Assembly: GCF_008065115.1 (NCBI RefSeq)
Contig: NZ_CP042913.1
Location: 5,281,257-5,345,256, forward strand
Direction: 5' to 3'
DNA from: Bythopirellula goksoeyrii
Lineage (GTDB): Bacteria; Planctomycetota; Planctomycetia; Pirellulales; Lacipirellulaceae
Length of the DNA stretch: 64,000 bases
Position numbers and translations under genes: made by a program. This document shows, piece after piece, positions 1 to 8,058 of this stretch (position 1 is the stretch's first letter; each line of letters starts with the position of its first letter). The notes under the pieces are model-generated. The model searched no databases. It was not told where the DNA came from and saw only the letters and a program-made list of their open reading frames with translations.

Positions 1-627
1 AGTGAGGTATCCCATGTTCTCGTTTATGGCGAATCCCAATCCGACGCATCCCGACAGGATGAGCGCTGCCGCCTCATCTCGTTTCCGCACTATCAGTGCC
101 AGCAGCGGAAGTAGACAGAGTAGCTTGGCCAATTCCTCGCGGAGTCCCACACCCAACACAAAGAAGCGCAGACCCGGCAACATTTCGGGGCTGAATTCGA
201 GATGCCAGCGATATTCCTGCCACAATGAAAAGAATCGCGTCGGCCAAACGCTCAAGCCCCCCAGAGCGATTGCAACCAAAGCTCCCCAAACCCGCCAATC
301 GCGCAGAGTGTCCGAACGTAACGCCTGCAACAGAAACACGAGCCAGCAGCAACCTGCCAACAAGGCCAATGCGATCACGCCGGGACTGAAATCGACAAAC
401 ATCCGTTGCGGGATCTCCCACCAAACTTGCCACCATTGGCCGCCACTGGCCAGTTCTTCGAGCCGGTCGCGGCCGGCACGAAGTGCAGGTCCGCTAAACC
501 CTAGCCCACCAGTCAACTGATGAGCTAGCCAGCCAAGCACCACGCCGGCCGCGATGATTCCAATCACCATCCGCCAGAGATAAGCGGGATCACGAGATTT
601 TACACGCAAATAATGCTGCCATGTCAT
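1..627 (-). CDS. PrsW-family intramembrane metalloprotease, 3' part missing
   Basis: The frame opens at an ATG at 627 and stays open for 209 codons to the window edge, so the C-terminus is missing. The translation begins MTWQHYLRVKSRD and has several hydrophobic segments (about residues 20-36, 80-100 and 113-125). The segment LREELAKLLCLLPLL followed by GLGFAINENMGY matches the EExxK and FAxxEN signatures of the PrsW family, which are polytopic membrane proteases; Bacillus PrsW cleaves an anti-sigma factor. The two Glu residues of EELAK and the Glu-Asn pair are the expected active-site elements. The gene is divergent from ruvB with a repeat-containing gap between them. The substrate is unknown. 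Family assignment is fairly secure despite the truncation. Confidence 0.8.
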   Translation of the reverse strand, partial: MTWQHYLRVKSRDPAYLWRMVIGIIAAGVVLGWLAHQLTGGLGFSGPALRAGRDRLEELASGGQWWQVWWEIPQRMFVDFSPGVIALALLAGCCWLVFLLQALRSDTLRDWRVWGALVAIALGGLSVWPTRFFSLWQEYRWHLEFSPEMLPGLRFFVLGVGLREELAKLLCLLPLLALIVRKRDEAAALILSGCVGLGFAINENMGYLT

Positions 628-659
628 GGGTGAGATTATCGCATTTCGCGAGCCAAACG

Positions 660-749
660 GCGAGCCGGGTCGTCCCCGACCCCGGTACTTCTGCCTTTGA
701 ACCAGTGCTGCTCCACCGATAGTCGGGGGTCGGGGACGACTCGGCTCGC
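660..749. repeat. Imperfect inverted repeat, 24-bp arms
   Basis: Arms at 660-683 and 726-749 are reverse complements with one mismatch, sharing the core TCGTCCCCGACCCC, around a 42-bp spacer. It lies between the divergent PrsW-like and ruvB genes. It could be a REP/MITE-like palindrome or a transcribed hairpin. No coding potential is seen. Confidence 0.7.
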
Positions 750-837
750 TGGAATTCGCGGTTTCATCGATATCACACGATTTGTTATATTGGCGCACTA
801 ATAGCATACATGTGTTCACACTCCAGATTGAGATCCT

Positions 838-1926
838 ATGGCCCGCGAACCGATTCTCTCCGCCGAAGATACTGCTCCCCCGACTGTCGCTCCTGTCATT
901 GATCCTGAGCAACGCGAGGAGGATGTCGCCCTACGGCCGAAGCGGATGGAGGACATGGTCGGGCAGCGCGAAGTCTACGAGCGTCTCAAGATTGCCGTCG
1001 ACGCGGCGCTGATTCGCGGTGAACCACTAGGCCACGTTCTCTTGGATGGTCCGCCCGGATTGGGCAAAACGACCTTCGCCACCTGCATTCCCCGGGCGCT
1101 GAATGTTCCGCTACAAATCGCTAGTGGGGCCACGCTGATGGCACCAAAGGATTTGTTGCCCTATCTGACCAATGCCGAGGAAGGTTCGATCCTGTTCATC
1201 GACGAGATTCATCGCCTCCCCAAATCGGTTGAGGAATTCATGTATCCAGCCATGGAAGATTTCCGTGTCGATATCACGCTGGGGGAAGGAGTCTCGGCAC
1301 GCACGGTGAATATGTCACTACGGCCGTTCACGATCATCGGCGCAACCACACGTAGCGGCCTGCTCTCGGCACCTTTGCGGGATCGTTTCCAAGTCCGGGA
1401 GCATTTAGAGTTTTACAGCGACGAGGAATTGACCGAGATCGTCCGTCGCAACGCCGCCAAGCTTCGCATCGAGATCGACGATGCGGCCGCTGAAAAGATT
1501 GCTTCATGCAGTCGAGGCACTCCCCGGGTGGCCAACAATCGACTCCGCTGGGTCCGCGACTATGCCACGAGCCGGGCCGACGGCAAGATCACCCTCGACG
1601 TTGCCAAGACCGCCCTGAAGATGCTCGGCATCGACCAGATGGGTCTCGATGTGCAAGACCGCAAATATCTGGAAACAATCTTGCGGGTATTCCACGGTGG
1701 ACCGGTCGGAGTGGAAGCCGTTGCCCACACCCTCAACACGGCCACCGACACCCTCACCGACGAGGTCGAGCCGTTTCTCCTGCGAGCTGAATTGGTAGTC
1801 CGTTCCCCCCGCGGCCGCAAACTAACCACCGCCGGCTATCATCATCTGGGCGTCACCCCGCCAGCCGACTTCCGCAGCAGCTATGCCGAGCCGCTCGATG
1901 CGGAGCAAGATCGATTGTTCGAGTGA
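838..1926 (+). CDS. ruvB: Holliday junction branch-migration helicase RuvB
   Basis: RuvB is the AAA+ motor that drives RuvA-bound Holliday junctions during recombinational repair. The 362-residue protein has Walker A GPPGLGKT at 71-78, Walker B with the RuvB-typical DEIHR at 122-126, sensor GATT at 168-171 and an APLRDRF arginine-finger region near 179. The winged-helix C-terminal part carries the family segment GTPRVAN and a C-terminal GRKLTTAGYHHLG. Length is slightly above the usual 330-350 because of an N-terminal extension. Substitutions such as CSRGTPRVANNRLRW where most RuvB have RLLRR are lineage variation. ruvA and ruvC are not adjacent. The ATG has only a weak GAG upstream. Confidence 0.95.
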   Translation: MAREPILSAEDTAPPTVAPVIDPEQREEDVALRPKRMEDMVGQREVYERLKIAVDAALIRGEPLGHVLLDGPPGLGKTTFATCIPRALNVPLQIASGATLMAPKDLLPYLTNAEEGSILFIDEIHRLPKSVEEFMYPAMEDFRVDITLGEGVSARTVNMSLRPFTIIGATTRSGLLSAPLRDRFQVREHLEFYSDEELTEIVRRNAAKLRIEIDDAAAEKIASCSRGTPRVANNRLRWVRDYATSRADGKITLDVAKTALKMLGIDQMGLDVQDRKYLETILRVFHGGPVGVEAVAHTLNTATDTLTDEVEPFLLRAELVVRSPRGRKLTTAGYHHLGVTPPADFRSSYAEPLDAEQDRLFE

Positions 1927-2096
1927 TTGCTGCCCAGGTATTGCGGCTTTCCGCTTAGCGTAAAATGGACGAAGCATCAGCGTCCAATTGATTAAGTACC
2001 TCGAAAAACTTACTAAGCACTAAAACGGGGCCGCAGCACATCGGTTTGACGATTTGACACCCCTATAGCCAATCCTTGCGGAGTCCATCAACTATT

Positions 2097-3788
2097 CTAG
2101 TCGGTCTTTGAAAAAGCCTGCTTGACCTGTTGGTGATTTCTGACAGTGAAGCCGGTGCGAGCCTTGAATAGCAAGACACTAGCTACTCCCGCCAATATGA
2201 GGAATGTTGTCGGCTCCGGGATTACTGAGAAGAATACGTTGTCGGGAATTTCCAGCACGCCCGTGTTACGGCGAATGATGTCGGCCAATGTGGTCCGCTG
2301 CAAGACGTCCAATTCTTCGGGCGTGAAATCCGGATCGTTCTGATACCAGAATCGGTCTCCGTCTCTTAGACGTCTAAATTGTTCCGCATAGACGGCTGCC
2401 ACGAGTGGTCCCACACTCGCATCTGATAGGTGAGCTTCTGCAAGAGCCCCGACGATCGGGTCGATCGAATCGACGTTACCATAGATGGCTTCTAATGTTT
2501 GCTGAATAGCCACATCGGGAGTTATGTCTGTAAACGACGTAACACGCGGAAGTTGATAAGCCTCGCGAAATGTGTTGTAGTCCGGCAGGCCGTGGTCACG
2601 TGCCCGCTGGATATCGATTGCTCCTAATAGTGCTGCCCGAATCCCAAACACCATCTCCAGATCAGTTTCTTCCTGGATCTCGAAAGTTAATCCTTTGAGA
2701 AACAACTCCAGTTCACGAGAAGTAGCCAAAGCAGAGGGATTGAAGAAGGCATCTTCTAGTGGAATTGGCCCCTCGGAGGCGGGTTGCCCGTCATTCTCAA
2801 TCCGCAAAAATGAATCCGTAAGCATTGAATGGCCAATGCGGAGAAAAACGGCAGGGAATTCGTTAATAATCGAAGGGTCAATATTAGGGTCGTAGATCCC
2901 GTGAGGGCTTGGCGCAAGAGGCCCAAGTAAAGCGGGTAGGAATTCGTTGTAAGTGATTGCCTGTAGCTGGGCACCCACCATCCTCCGAGCACGCTGATAC
3001 AAATCCTCCTCGGACCAGTCGGGATGCTCAATGGCCAAGCCGTCCACTAATCGATTGTGCTCACGCATGAATAGTGTGTGTAGACTGGAGAGCACGACGT
3101 TGTCATTAACACGACTATCACCTGCTACGAAATCTGCGTCGGGCCGCGGGCCGAAGGCATCGCGGGGCAAGAGATTCTGGCCATCTCCGTTGATGTCATT
3201 ACTGGTCCTCAGTCTGGCCCCGGGATTCACTGGTCCGCCTCGAAGAACCGACGCACTTGCCTCGTCGGCTCCATAAACTACGGAAGCATCAATGAACGAA
3301 GTTGAGAAATTCACCTGCTGCTGAGGATTGTCTGGTCCGGTGCCCGTTAAGGGATCGAAGACTGATCTGGTCAAAGCTACCGTCTGATTGGGGAAAAATA
3401 TGTCGTCATTGGAGGGAATACGAAACGAAATGAATTCGTCTTGCCCAGTCTGCGTCAATTGCATGTCGTGGCTCAGAAATTGACCAAAGGCATAAACATA
3501 GCCTGAGAGCCGCCGCGCGTTTGGATGGGGCTCTGTCTGCTGAAAAAGGGCCACACTCACACTGCGGGGATTCGGTCGACCAGCGATATCAGGAACCGAA
3601 GTTTGGTCCACATAAGCAACCGGAGCAACTCTCACGAAATTTGATCCGACTGATCCCCATTCGGGGTGAGCCAAGTTGTTGTTTGTTCCGTCGAAAGAGC
3701 GGAGCGTAGTCGCCCAAGAAGCGACGTTAAATCCCAAACAGCTGGGAATGAGGATAATAACTAATACATAGCGATAAAATAGGCCCAT
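2097..3788 (-). CDS. Secreted animal-type haem peroxidase with PEP-CTERM anchor
   Basis: The protein belongs to the animal (myeloperoxidase-like) haem peroxidase family. I chose the ATG at 3788 because a CGGAG lies 9 nt before it and the protein then starts with a signal peptide (MGLFYRYVLVIILIPSCLGF); an upstream in-frame start would add 26 residues. With this start the protein has 563 residues. Distal His107-Asp108 lie in GQFLSHDMQLT, FMREHNRL at about 240 is family-typical, proximal His320 lies in FLRIGHSML, and IQRARDHGLPDYN occurs further on. The C-terminus carries VIPEPTTFLILAG, a hydrophobic stretch and Lys/Arg, a PEP-CTERM sorting signal processed by an exosortase. It probably acts at the cell surface as an oxidant producer; the substrate is unknown. 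Confidence 0.92.
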   Translation of the reverse strand: MGLFYRYVLVIILIPSCLGFNVASWATTLRSFDGTNNNLAHPEWGSVGSNFVRVAPVAYVDQTSVPDIAGRPNPRSVSVALFQQTEPHPNARRLSGYVYAFGQFLSHDMQLTQTGQDEFISFRIPSNDDIFFPNQTVALTRSVFDPLTGTGPDNPQQQVNFSTSFIDASVVYGADEASASVLRGGPVNPGARLRTSNDINGDGQNLLPRDAFGPRPDADFVAGDSRVNDNVVLSSLHTLFMREHNRLVDGLAIEHPDWSEEDLYQRARRMVGAQLQAITYNEFLPALLGPLAPSPHGIYDPNIDPSIINEFPAVFLRIGHSMLTDSFLRIENDGQPASEGPIPLEDAFFNPSALATSRELELFLKGLTFEIQEETDLEMVFGIRAALLGAIDIQRARDHGLPDYNTFREAYQLPRVTSFTDITPDVAIQQTLEAIYGNVDSIDPIVGALAEAHLSDASVGPLVAAVYAEQFRRLRDGDRFWYQNDPDFTPEELDVLQRTTLADIIRRNTGVLEIPDNVFFSVIPEPTTFLILAGVASVLLFKARTGFTVRNHQQVKQAFSKTD

Positions 3789-4320
3789 GATAAAATCTCC
3801 GAACAGGAATGATAGAAAAAATTGATTACGATTTGCAGCCGTTAGAACTGGCGAGACTATCGCCAACAGCCTACGGCTACGATTCCTTGCGTTGGCACAC
3901 GCGTGGACTATTCACTGCCAGATCAAAAAAGAGATGAACGGAATAAATGAACGTAATAAATAAAGATCTGACTGGCGACAAATTACTAGTCCAGCTGGGA
4001 AATTAGAGCCAAACTGAAAACTTTGTTTTTGTGGCCAACTACTGCGCAACTCAAGCAGCAGAAAGTCTCATCTGCGACATGCACCAAAGAGAACGGGTGA
4101 ATTGATCATTAGTCGCAACTCTGGGCCACAAACCACTCAAGCCTGTGGTATTGCAAGAAACCAACTAGAGTGAATATTGACTCAGCCGCAAATAGGAGTG
4201 CACGGCAAGCACCTCATGGACCACCAACCATGAGGTCAGATGATCTCGATTGGATTGTAAAGACTTTGCAAAACATTCGCAAACTATTTATCGGAATTCT
4301 TGCGAGTTTCGTTGAGAAGC
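3789..4320. other. Gene-free stretch
   Basis: About 530 bases, AT-richer than its surroundings, between the 5' end of the peroxidase gene and the 3' end of the TauE gene. The part next to 3788 must hold the peroxidase promoter, but I cannot assign boxes with confidence. No credible gene or repeat is seen. Confidence 0.6.
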
Positions 4321-5136
4321 CTAGAAAAACGTGCGATATGCCATGTAACTGCTAATCACGACGAGCAGTGCAACGTAGATCCATTTGAGTACGCGATCCG
4401 GTGCTTTGGACGCCACTCTTGAACCGAGCGGGGCGAAGGTCATCACAAGCGGAGCAATCATGACGAACGCTAACAGGTTGATGTAGCCGAGTGAAAATTT
4501 CGCCAGCCCGGGTTCGCCCCATCCGTGAACTGCTGCTCCAATTGCGCCGCCCAAACCAATGACGAGCCCTGTTGCGGAGGCGATGGCGATGGATTTCTTG
4601 ATTGGGTAGTGAAATGCCCGAAGGTAGGGAACCGCAAACGTGCCCCCCCCAAGGCCGAGCCAAACGGACAACATGCCGATCACGAAGCCACCACCAGCCT
4701 TGGCAACAGTTGGCGGCTCTCCCTCGTCACCCGTTTCGGAGGCACCTTTGAGAGCCACATAGATGGCACTCGTGAACAAGTAGAGTGTGAAGAGGACCTT
4801 GAGATCGTGCGTGCGAAGCAGTTGAATCGTAAGCGTCCCGGCCACTGTTCCGAGCAGAATCCAAGGGATCCAGGTCTTAAGCATGTGAGCTTCGAGATTG
4901 CCAAGTTTATGTTGCGTCTTCGTGGCCATGATCGCCGCAGGGACGACGAGCGCCAGGCAAGTCCCCACTGCCGAGTGCATCACCACTTCTTGCCCCACAC
5001 CCATAAGTGGAAACAGTGAAAGAAAGGTAGGAACGAGGATGGCTCCCCCGCCGATCCCAAAAAGTCCCCCAGCAAACCCTGCCACCAACCCGGCTACTAC
5101 CAAGACTAGGAGGTGCACAATCATTTGTTCTGTCAC
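4321..5136 (-). CDS. Sulfite exporter TauE/SafE family permease
   Basis: A 271-residue polytopic membrane protein of the TauE/SafE (DUF81) family, whose members export small organic or sulfur anions such as sulfite or sulfoacetate. The N-terminal half has the family-typical GFAGGLFGIGGGAILVP (about residues 20-36), and the second half repeats the pattern with GMLSVWLGLGGGTFAVPYLR, consistent with two homologous halves of about four helices each. Length is typical. A nuclease gene transcribed in the same direction lies 39 bp upstream, but nothing suggests a shared function. The substrate cannot be predicted from sequence. Confidence 0.88.
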   Translation of the reverse strand: MTEQMIVHLLVLVVAGLVAGFAGGLFGIGGGAILVPTFLSLFPLMGVGQEVVMHSAVGTCLALVVPAAIMATKTQHKLGNLEAHMLKTWIPWILLGTVAGTLTIQLLRTHDLKVLFTLYLFTSAIYVALKGASETGDEGEPPTVAKAGGGFVIGMLSVWLGLGGGTFAVPYLRAFHYPIKKSIAIASATGLVIGLGGAIGAAVHGWGEPGLAKFSLGYINLLAFVMIAPLVMTFAPLGSRVASKAPDRVLKWIYVALLVVISSYMAYRTFF

Positions 5137-5175
5137 GACAGCCTCACTGACTACATTGAGTTACGCTTGCCTACT

Positions 5176-6060
5176 TCACTGAAACATCTCTAGGTTACTC
5201 CCCATCACGAATGCAGGGAATTCTTGCTCGCCGATGAGAAAACACGAATGGCCCAATGCGATCGATCGGGCAGGCGCAGAGAAGCGGCTATTCGTTATTA
5301 CCGCGGCACGATCGCAACCATAGTGTGCTTTGCCGGCAACGACTTGTTGAATGGCTTCTTTATCGACGCTGCCGACAAACCCTTTTGCTTGAACGGCGAT
5401 CATCATTTCGCCGAAGCGAACGAGGAGATCGACTCCTTCGTCACCTGTGGTACGTGCCATTTGGGCACTTGCCCCAAGGGCTTCAAATACCTTTACGAGG
5501 AATTCTTGCCATTCGGTACCCTGCATCGTCTTCCAGTTTTCTTTGAGAAGTTGCTCTCGTTCGATGCGGTTTGAGTCGGCCAGTTCGTTGATTGTGCTTT
5601 TGGTGGTTTCGATTCGCCGCCGACGATCCTCAGACTCGCCTTCCCACTGAATAAGGTCTTGTCGTAGTTGTGCCTTAATTGTTTGCTGCTCGGCGATGAG
5701 CTTCGCTAGAGTAGACGTAGCTGGAGAGATAATTGCTCTGGTCAAGAAGCCGAGCATGGCAACGGCGGCGAGGCTTGTGCCAATCGCAAGACTGGTCGCG
5801 GAGAGGCCTAAGAGAAACAACAAGACAAACGCAATGGCGGCACCGAGGAACGACCCTACGATTAGAACCCCTGGAAACCAGAGCGAGTACTCCTTCGCAG
5901 GAGCACGCAGGGCTTGAGCGAAACGGAGATAGAGAGCCCGCAGCTTCGCCTTTCGCAGCAATTTCCGCGCGACGCGAGAATGCTGTTCAGCCTCAGCGAG
6001 CTGCGACGAAAGCTGAACCACTTCTTGTTTCAAAGCTTCGATTTGAGCGAGGATGTTCAT
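5176..6060 (-). CDS. Membrane-anchored coiled-coil protein with Mrr-like restriction endonuclease domain
   Basis: From the ATG at 6060 the protein has 294 residues; a GTG 51 bases upstream is less likely. Residues 1-45 are a heptad-rich coiled coil, about 60-110 form two transmembrane helices, 115-175 are again helical and charged, and 180-285 are an Mrr_cat nuclease domain. The PD-(D/E)xK core is visible as GDEGVDLLV with Asp211 and IAVQAKGF with Gln224-x-Lys226, followed by QQVVAGKAHYGCD and AAVITNS. Mrr-type nucleases cleave methylated or foreign DNA; membrane-anchored versions are common and of unclear role. No methyltransferase or specificity gene is nearby, so this is not a classical restriction-modification system. 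Confidence 0.85.
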   Translation of the reverse strand: MNILAQIEALKQEVVQLSSQLAEAEQHSRVARKLLRKAKLRALYLRFAQALRAPAKEYSLWFPGVLIVGSFLGAAIAFVLLFLLGLSATSLAIGTSLAAVAMLGFLTRAIISPATSTLAKLIAEQQTIKAQLRQDLIQWEGESEDRRRRIETTKSTINELADSNRIEREQLLKENWKTMQGTEWQEFLVKVFEALGASAQMARTTGDEGVDLLVRFGEMMIAVQAKGFVGSVDKEAIQQVVAGKAHYGCDRAAVITNSRFSAPARSIALGHSCFLIGEQEFPAFVMGSNLEMFQ

Positions 6061-6223
6061 GAAAATCGATCTGACGGGAAGGTGGTCGCCACAAAAAGCA
6101 CAATAATGCACAAGAAGCGTTGGATACCGAAAAGTGCTTGTTACTTATCTTTTTCGCGACTTTTTGTGTTCTTCGTGGCTAATAAATCATGACAGCCAAA
6201 ATGGCTGCCCCACGGTCTGGCGA

Positions 6224-6760
6224 TCAATCCGACTCGACATGCGTATCTCGCAAAACCGCGAACAACTTGCAGTCATGCGGCTGGTCTTGAACAAACAAAC
6301 GTTCTCGTAAGGTGCCCTCGCAGACGCCGCCAATTCTTGTGGCCACGCGTTGGCTGGGTAGGTTTTCGACGTCGACGAAAATCTCGATACGATGGAGTGA
6401 TTGCTCACGAAATGCCCATTCGCAGATTTGTCTCGCAGCCTGCGTGGCAGTTCCTTGGCCCGTGGCGGAAGTCCGAACCCAGTACCCAAGTTCGCCGACT
6501 CGATGTTTCATTGCAATGCGGTGGATCCCACAGACCCCCAACAAGCGCTCGTTTTCGTCTTCGACCACAAAGCCCCACTCTTCATTGTTGTCCCAAGCAG
6601 CTGGGCGCCCTTCCACCCATGCCCTAACATCTTCGCAAGAGTACTCGTCGTGACACCATGCCAACCAGCGAGCAAGTTCTCTTTTTGATTCCTCGACGGC
6701 CTCCCAAATCGCATCGATGTCGGAGGGCTGATAGTGGCGTAGGGAAACGACTTTGCTCAT
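6224..6760 (-). CDS. GNAT N-acetyltransferase, RimJ/RimL type
   Basis: A 178-residue single-domain acetyltransferase. The acetyl-CoA-binding core is visible as LGYWVRTSATGQGTATQAAR (about residues 92-111), matching the RimL-like Q/RxxGxG/A loop, and HRIEIFVDVENLPSQRVATRIGG (about 122-144) is the following conserved beta-alpha unit with the Asn-x-x-Ser typical of these enzymes. The family acetylates ribosomal-protein N-termini, small amines or toxins; the substrate here is unknown. It lies 46 bp downstream of the toxin gene on the same strand but is not overlapping, so co-function is not implied. Confidence 0.88.
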   Translation of the reverse strand: MSKVVSLRHYQPSDIDAIWEAVEESKRELARWLAWCHDEYSCEDVRAWVEGRPAAWDNNEEWGFVVEDENERLLGVCGIHRIAMKHRVGELGYWVRTSATGQGTATQAARQICEWAFREQSLHRIEIFVDVENLPSQRVATRIGGVCEGTLRERLFVQDQPHDCKLFAVLRDTHVESD

Positions 6761-6805
6761 AGAAGATTCACTAGTGAGTTAATTGACGAGTGTCAGGAAG
6801 ACGAC

Positions 6806-7234
6806 TCACGCGGGCAAGTCGTCCCATGGATTGACTAGTGGAATGCCTGTATCGACGAAATGCTGGGTGTTACGTGTGGAGAGAGTGCCATGTCTCGCTT
6901 CAACTATCCCCGCGATCTGAACATCTCGTATTTCAACAGAGCGTCCAATAGAACGCAGCTTGGCCGAAATAATTGCCGCCTCAAAAGCCGCAGTCGCATC
7001 GAAGTCTAAGACACGACCCTCCAGGTCCTGCTCCAATACCTTCTCAAATGCATCCTCCAATGCTCGACGCCGCTTGCCCTTTGCCATAGTTTGGAGGCCA
7101 AACATGATCTCGAATACACAAATGCTTGAAGTCCATATGGATTCGGAAGGTTGTGCATTGAGCCAGTTGACAACTCGCTCATCCGGTGTGGATCGCATCA
7201 ATGCCGAGATTACATTGGTATCCAGAACAATCAT
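6806..7234 (-). CDS. PIN-domain ribonuclease toxin, FitB/VapC type
   Basis: A 142-residue PIN-domain protein beginning MIVLDTNVISALMRSTPDE, the FitB-like N-terminus with the first catalytic Asp (Asp5). Glu43 in SSICVFEIMFGL is the second acidic residue, and RDVQIAGIVEARHGTLSTRN (about 103-122) supplies the third acidic position and the C-terminal Thr-Arg-Asn typical of FitB. Such toxins are Mg-dependent RNases that cut tRNA or other RNAs when released from their antitoxin. The start overlaps the antitoxin stop by 4 bases, so translation is coupled. All expected catalytic residues appear intact. Confidence 0.92.
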   Translation of the reverse strand: MIVLDTNVISALMRSTPDERVVNWLNAQPSESIWTSSICVFEIMFGLQTMAKGKRRRALEDAFEKVLEQDLEGRVLDFDATAAFEAAIISAKLRSIGRSVEIRDVQIAGIVEARHGTLSTRNTQHFVDTGIPLVNPWDDLPA

Positions 7235-7479
7235 CGATCAAAGTTCTCTGGCTGGATTGGCTGACCACGCAGTTCTTCAATGTCCTGTTCCAGCCCAACC
7301 CCCTCAAAACGCTTGGCAATCCGCGATCCGAGATGGGGCTGAGAAGCATGTTGTTTCATGACAGCCCTCCGCAGAATCTCGCGGACCGTTTCTTCCATGC
7401 TTTGACCATGGCTACGAGCCAATTCTCGCAGTTTGTCTCGGACATCATCTTCCAAATTGCGAACGATAAATTGTGCCAC
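7231..7479 (-). CDS. FitA/VapB-type ribbon-helix-helix antitoxin
   Basis: An 82-residue protein starting at GTG 7479 with GAGG about 7 nt upstream. The N-terminal part (MAQFIVRNLEDDVRDKLREL followed by ARSHGQSMEETVREILRRAV) is a ribbon-helix-helix DNA-binding domain of the FitA kind. The C-terminal tail, rich in acidic residues and Gly, is the usual toxin-wrapping segment. It is the first gene of the pair and overlaps the toxin start by 4 bases. A palindrome upstream is the likely autoregulatory site. Confidence 0.9.
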   Translation of the reverse strand: MAQFIVRNLEDDVRDKLRELARSHGQSMEETVREILRRAVMKQHASQPHLGSRIAKRFEGVGLEQDIEELRGQPIQPENFDR

Positions 7480-7494
7480 AATAACCTCACTTTC

Positions 7495-7508
7495 GATATC
7501 ATGATATC
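7495..7508. promoter_or_regulatory. Palindromic operator of the toxin-antitoxin pair
   Basis: The 14-bp perfect palindrome GATATCATGATATC ends 15 bases before the antitoxin start codon, exactly where a FitA/VapB RHH protein would bind to repress its own operon. The palindrome is seen directly; its role is inferred. Confidence 0.6.
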
Positions 7509-7812
7509 ACCATTAGCCTTTAAAGTCTAGCAGACTTTCTGGGCCAACTGGGGAGCTAAACTTCCCCCCTCAAGAGAACTGCAAAGTACGTCGGCATTGA
7601 TGGACTAATGACCAATTTTTGGCAGGGATCTCAACTGCTTTGGTCATTGGTCCTTGGAAATTGGGCATTTGTTATTCCGTGTATCTCGACATTGCCGTTC
7701 TCCCGACTGCCCCCAGCCGACCATTGCATAACGCCCCGCAAGCCTGTATTCTGGGGGGCTTCCCAAATAGTGATCCCCGTCAGTAATAACAGGTTCGTTG
7801 GAGCCGTGAGTC
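7509..7812. repeat. Gene-free gap with TTGGTCATTGG-type repeat
   Basis: About 300 bases between the divergent toxin-antitoxin and rpmF genes. Positions 7607-7680 hold AATGACCAATTTT and then TTGGTCATTGGTCCTTGGAA, the same motif family as 62575-62630 near the other end of the window. This is a dispersed low-complexity repeat. The rpmF promoter should lie here but I cannot place it. Confidence 0.5.
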
Positions 7813-7992
7813 ATGGCCGTTCCCAAGCGTAAACATTCCAATTCTCGAAGTGGCAAGCGTCGTTCACACGATCGGCTGACAGCCCGGCAGTTGCAGTCCT
7901 GTCCCAAGTGCGGCACGCCAGGTCCCACGCACACCGTCTGTGCCAACTGTGGGCAGTACATGGGCCGGGTGATGGTCGAAACCGAGGAATAG
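7813..7992 (+). CDS. rpmF: 50S ribosomal protein bL32, zinc-binding form
   Basis: A 59-codon gene from ATG 7813 to TAG 7992. The product begins MAVPKRKHSNSRSGKRRSHD, the bL32 signature, and contains CPKC and CANC motifs that bind one zinc, so this is the C+ (zinc) form of the protein. bL32 is a structural protein of the large ribosomal subunit. The gene precedes the fatty-acid cluster, as rpmF does in many bacteria, although here fabD follows directly instead of plsX-fabH. Confidence 0.95.
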   Translation: MAVPKRKHSNSRSGKRRSHDRLTARQLQSCPKCGTPGPTHTVCANCGQYMGRVMVETEE

Positions 7993-8058
7993 CCCTCGCG
8001 TTTCCCTTCGACTCGTGCGACTCTCCCTGTTGCGCGAAAACACTCAGAGAGTGCCGTC

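Noticed and set aside
2-520. Rightward 172-residue open frame at the window start
   Set aside because: It is the opposite-strand shadow of the PrsW-like gene, whose signature motifs are on the minus strand.
5176-7479. Defence island (nuclease, acetyltransferase, toxin-antitoxin)
   Set aside because: The genes share orientation but lack overlap, shared promoter evidence or known defence partners apart from the toxin-antitoxin pair itself.
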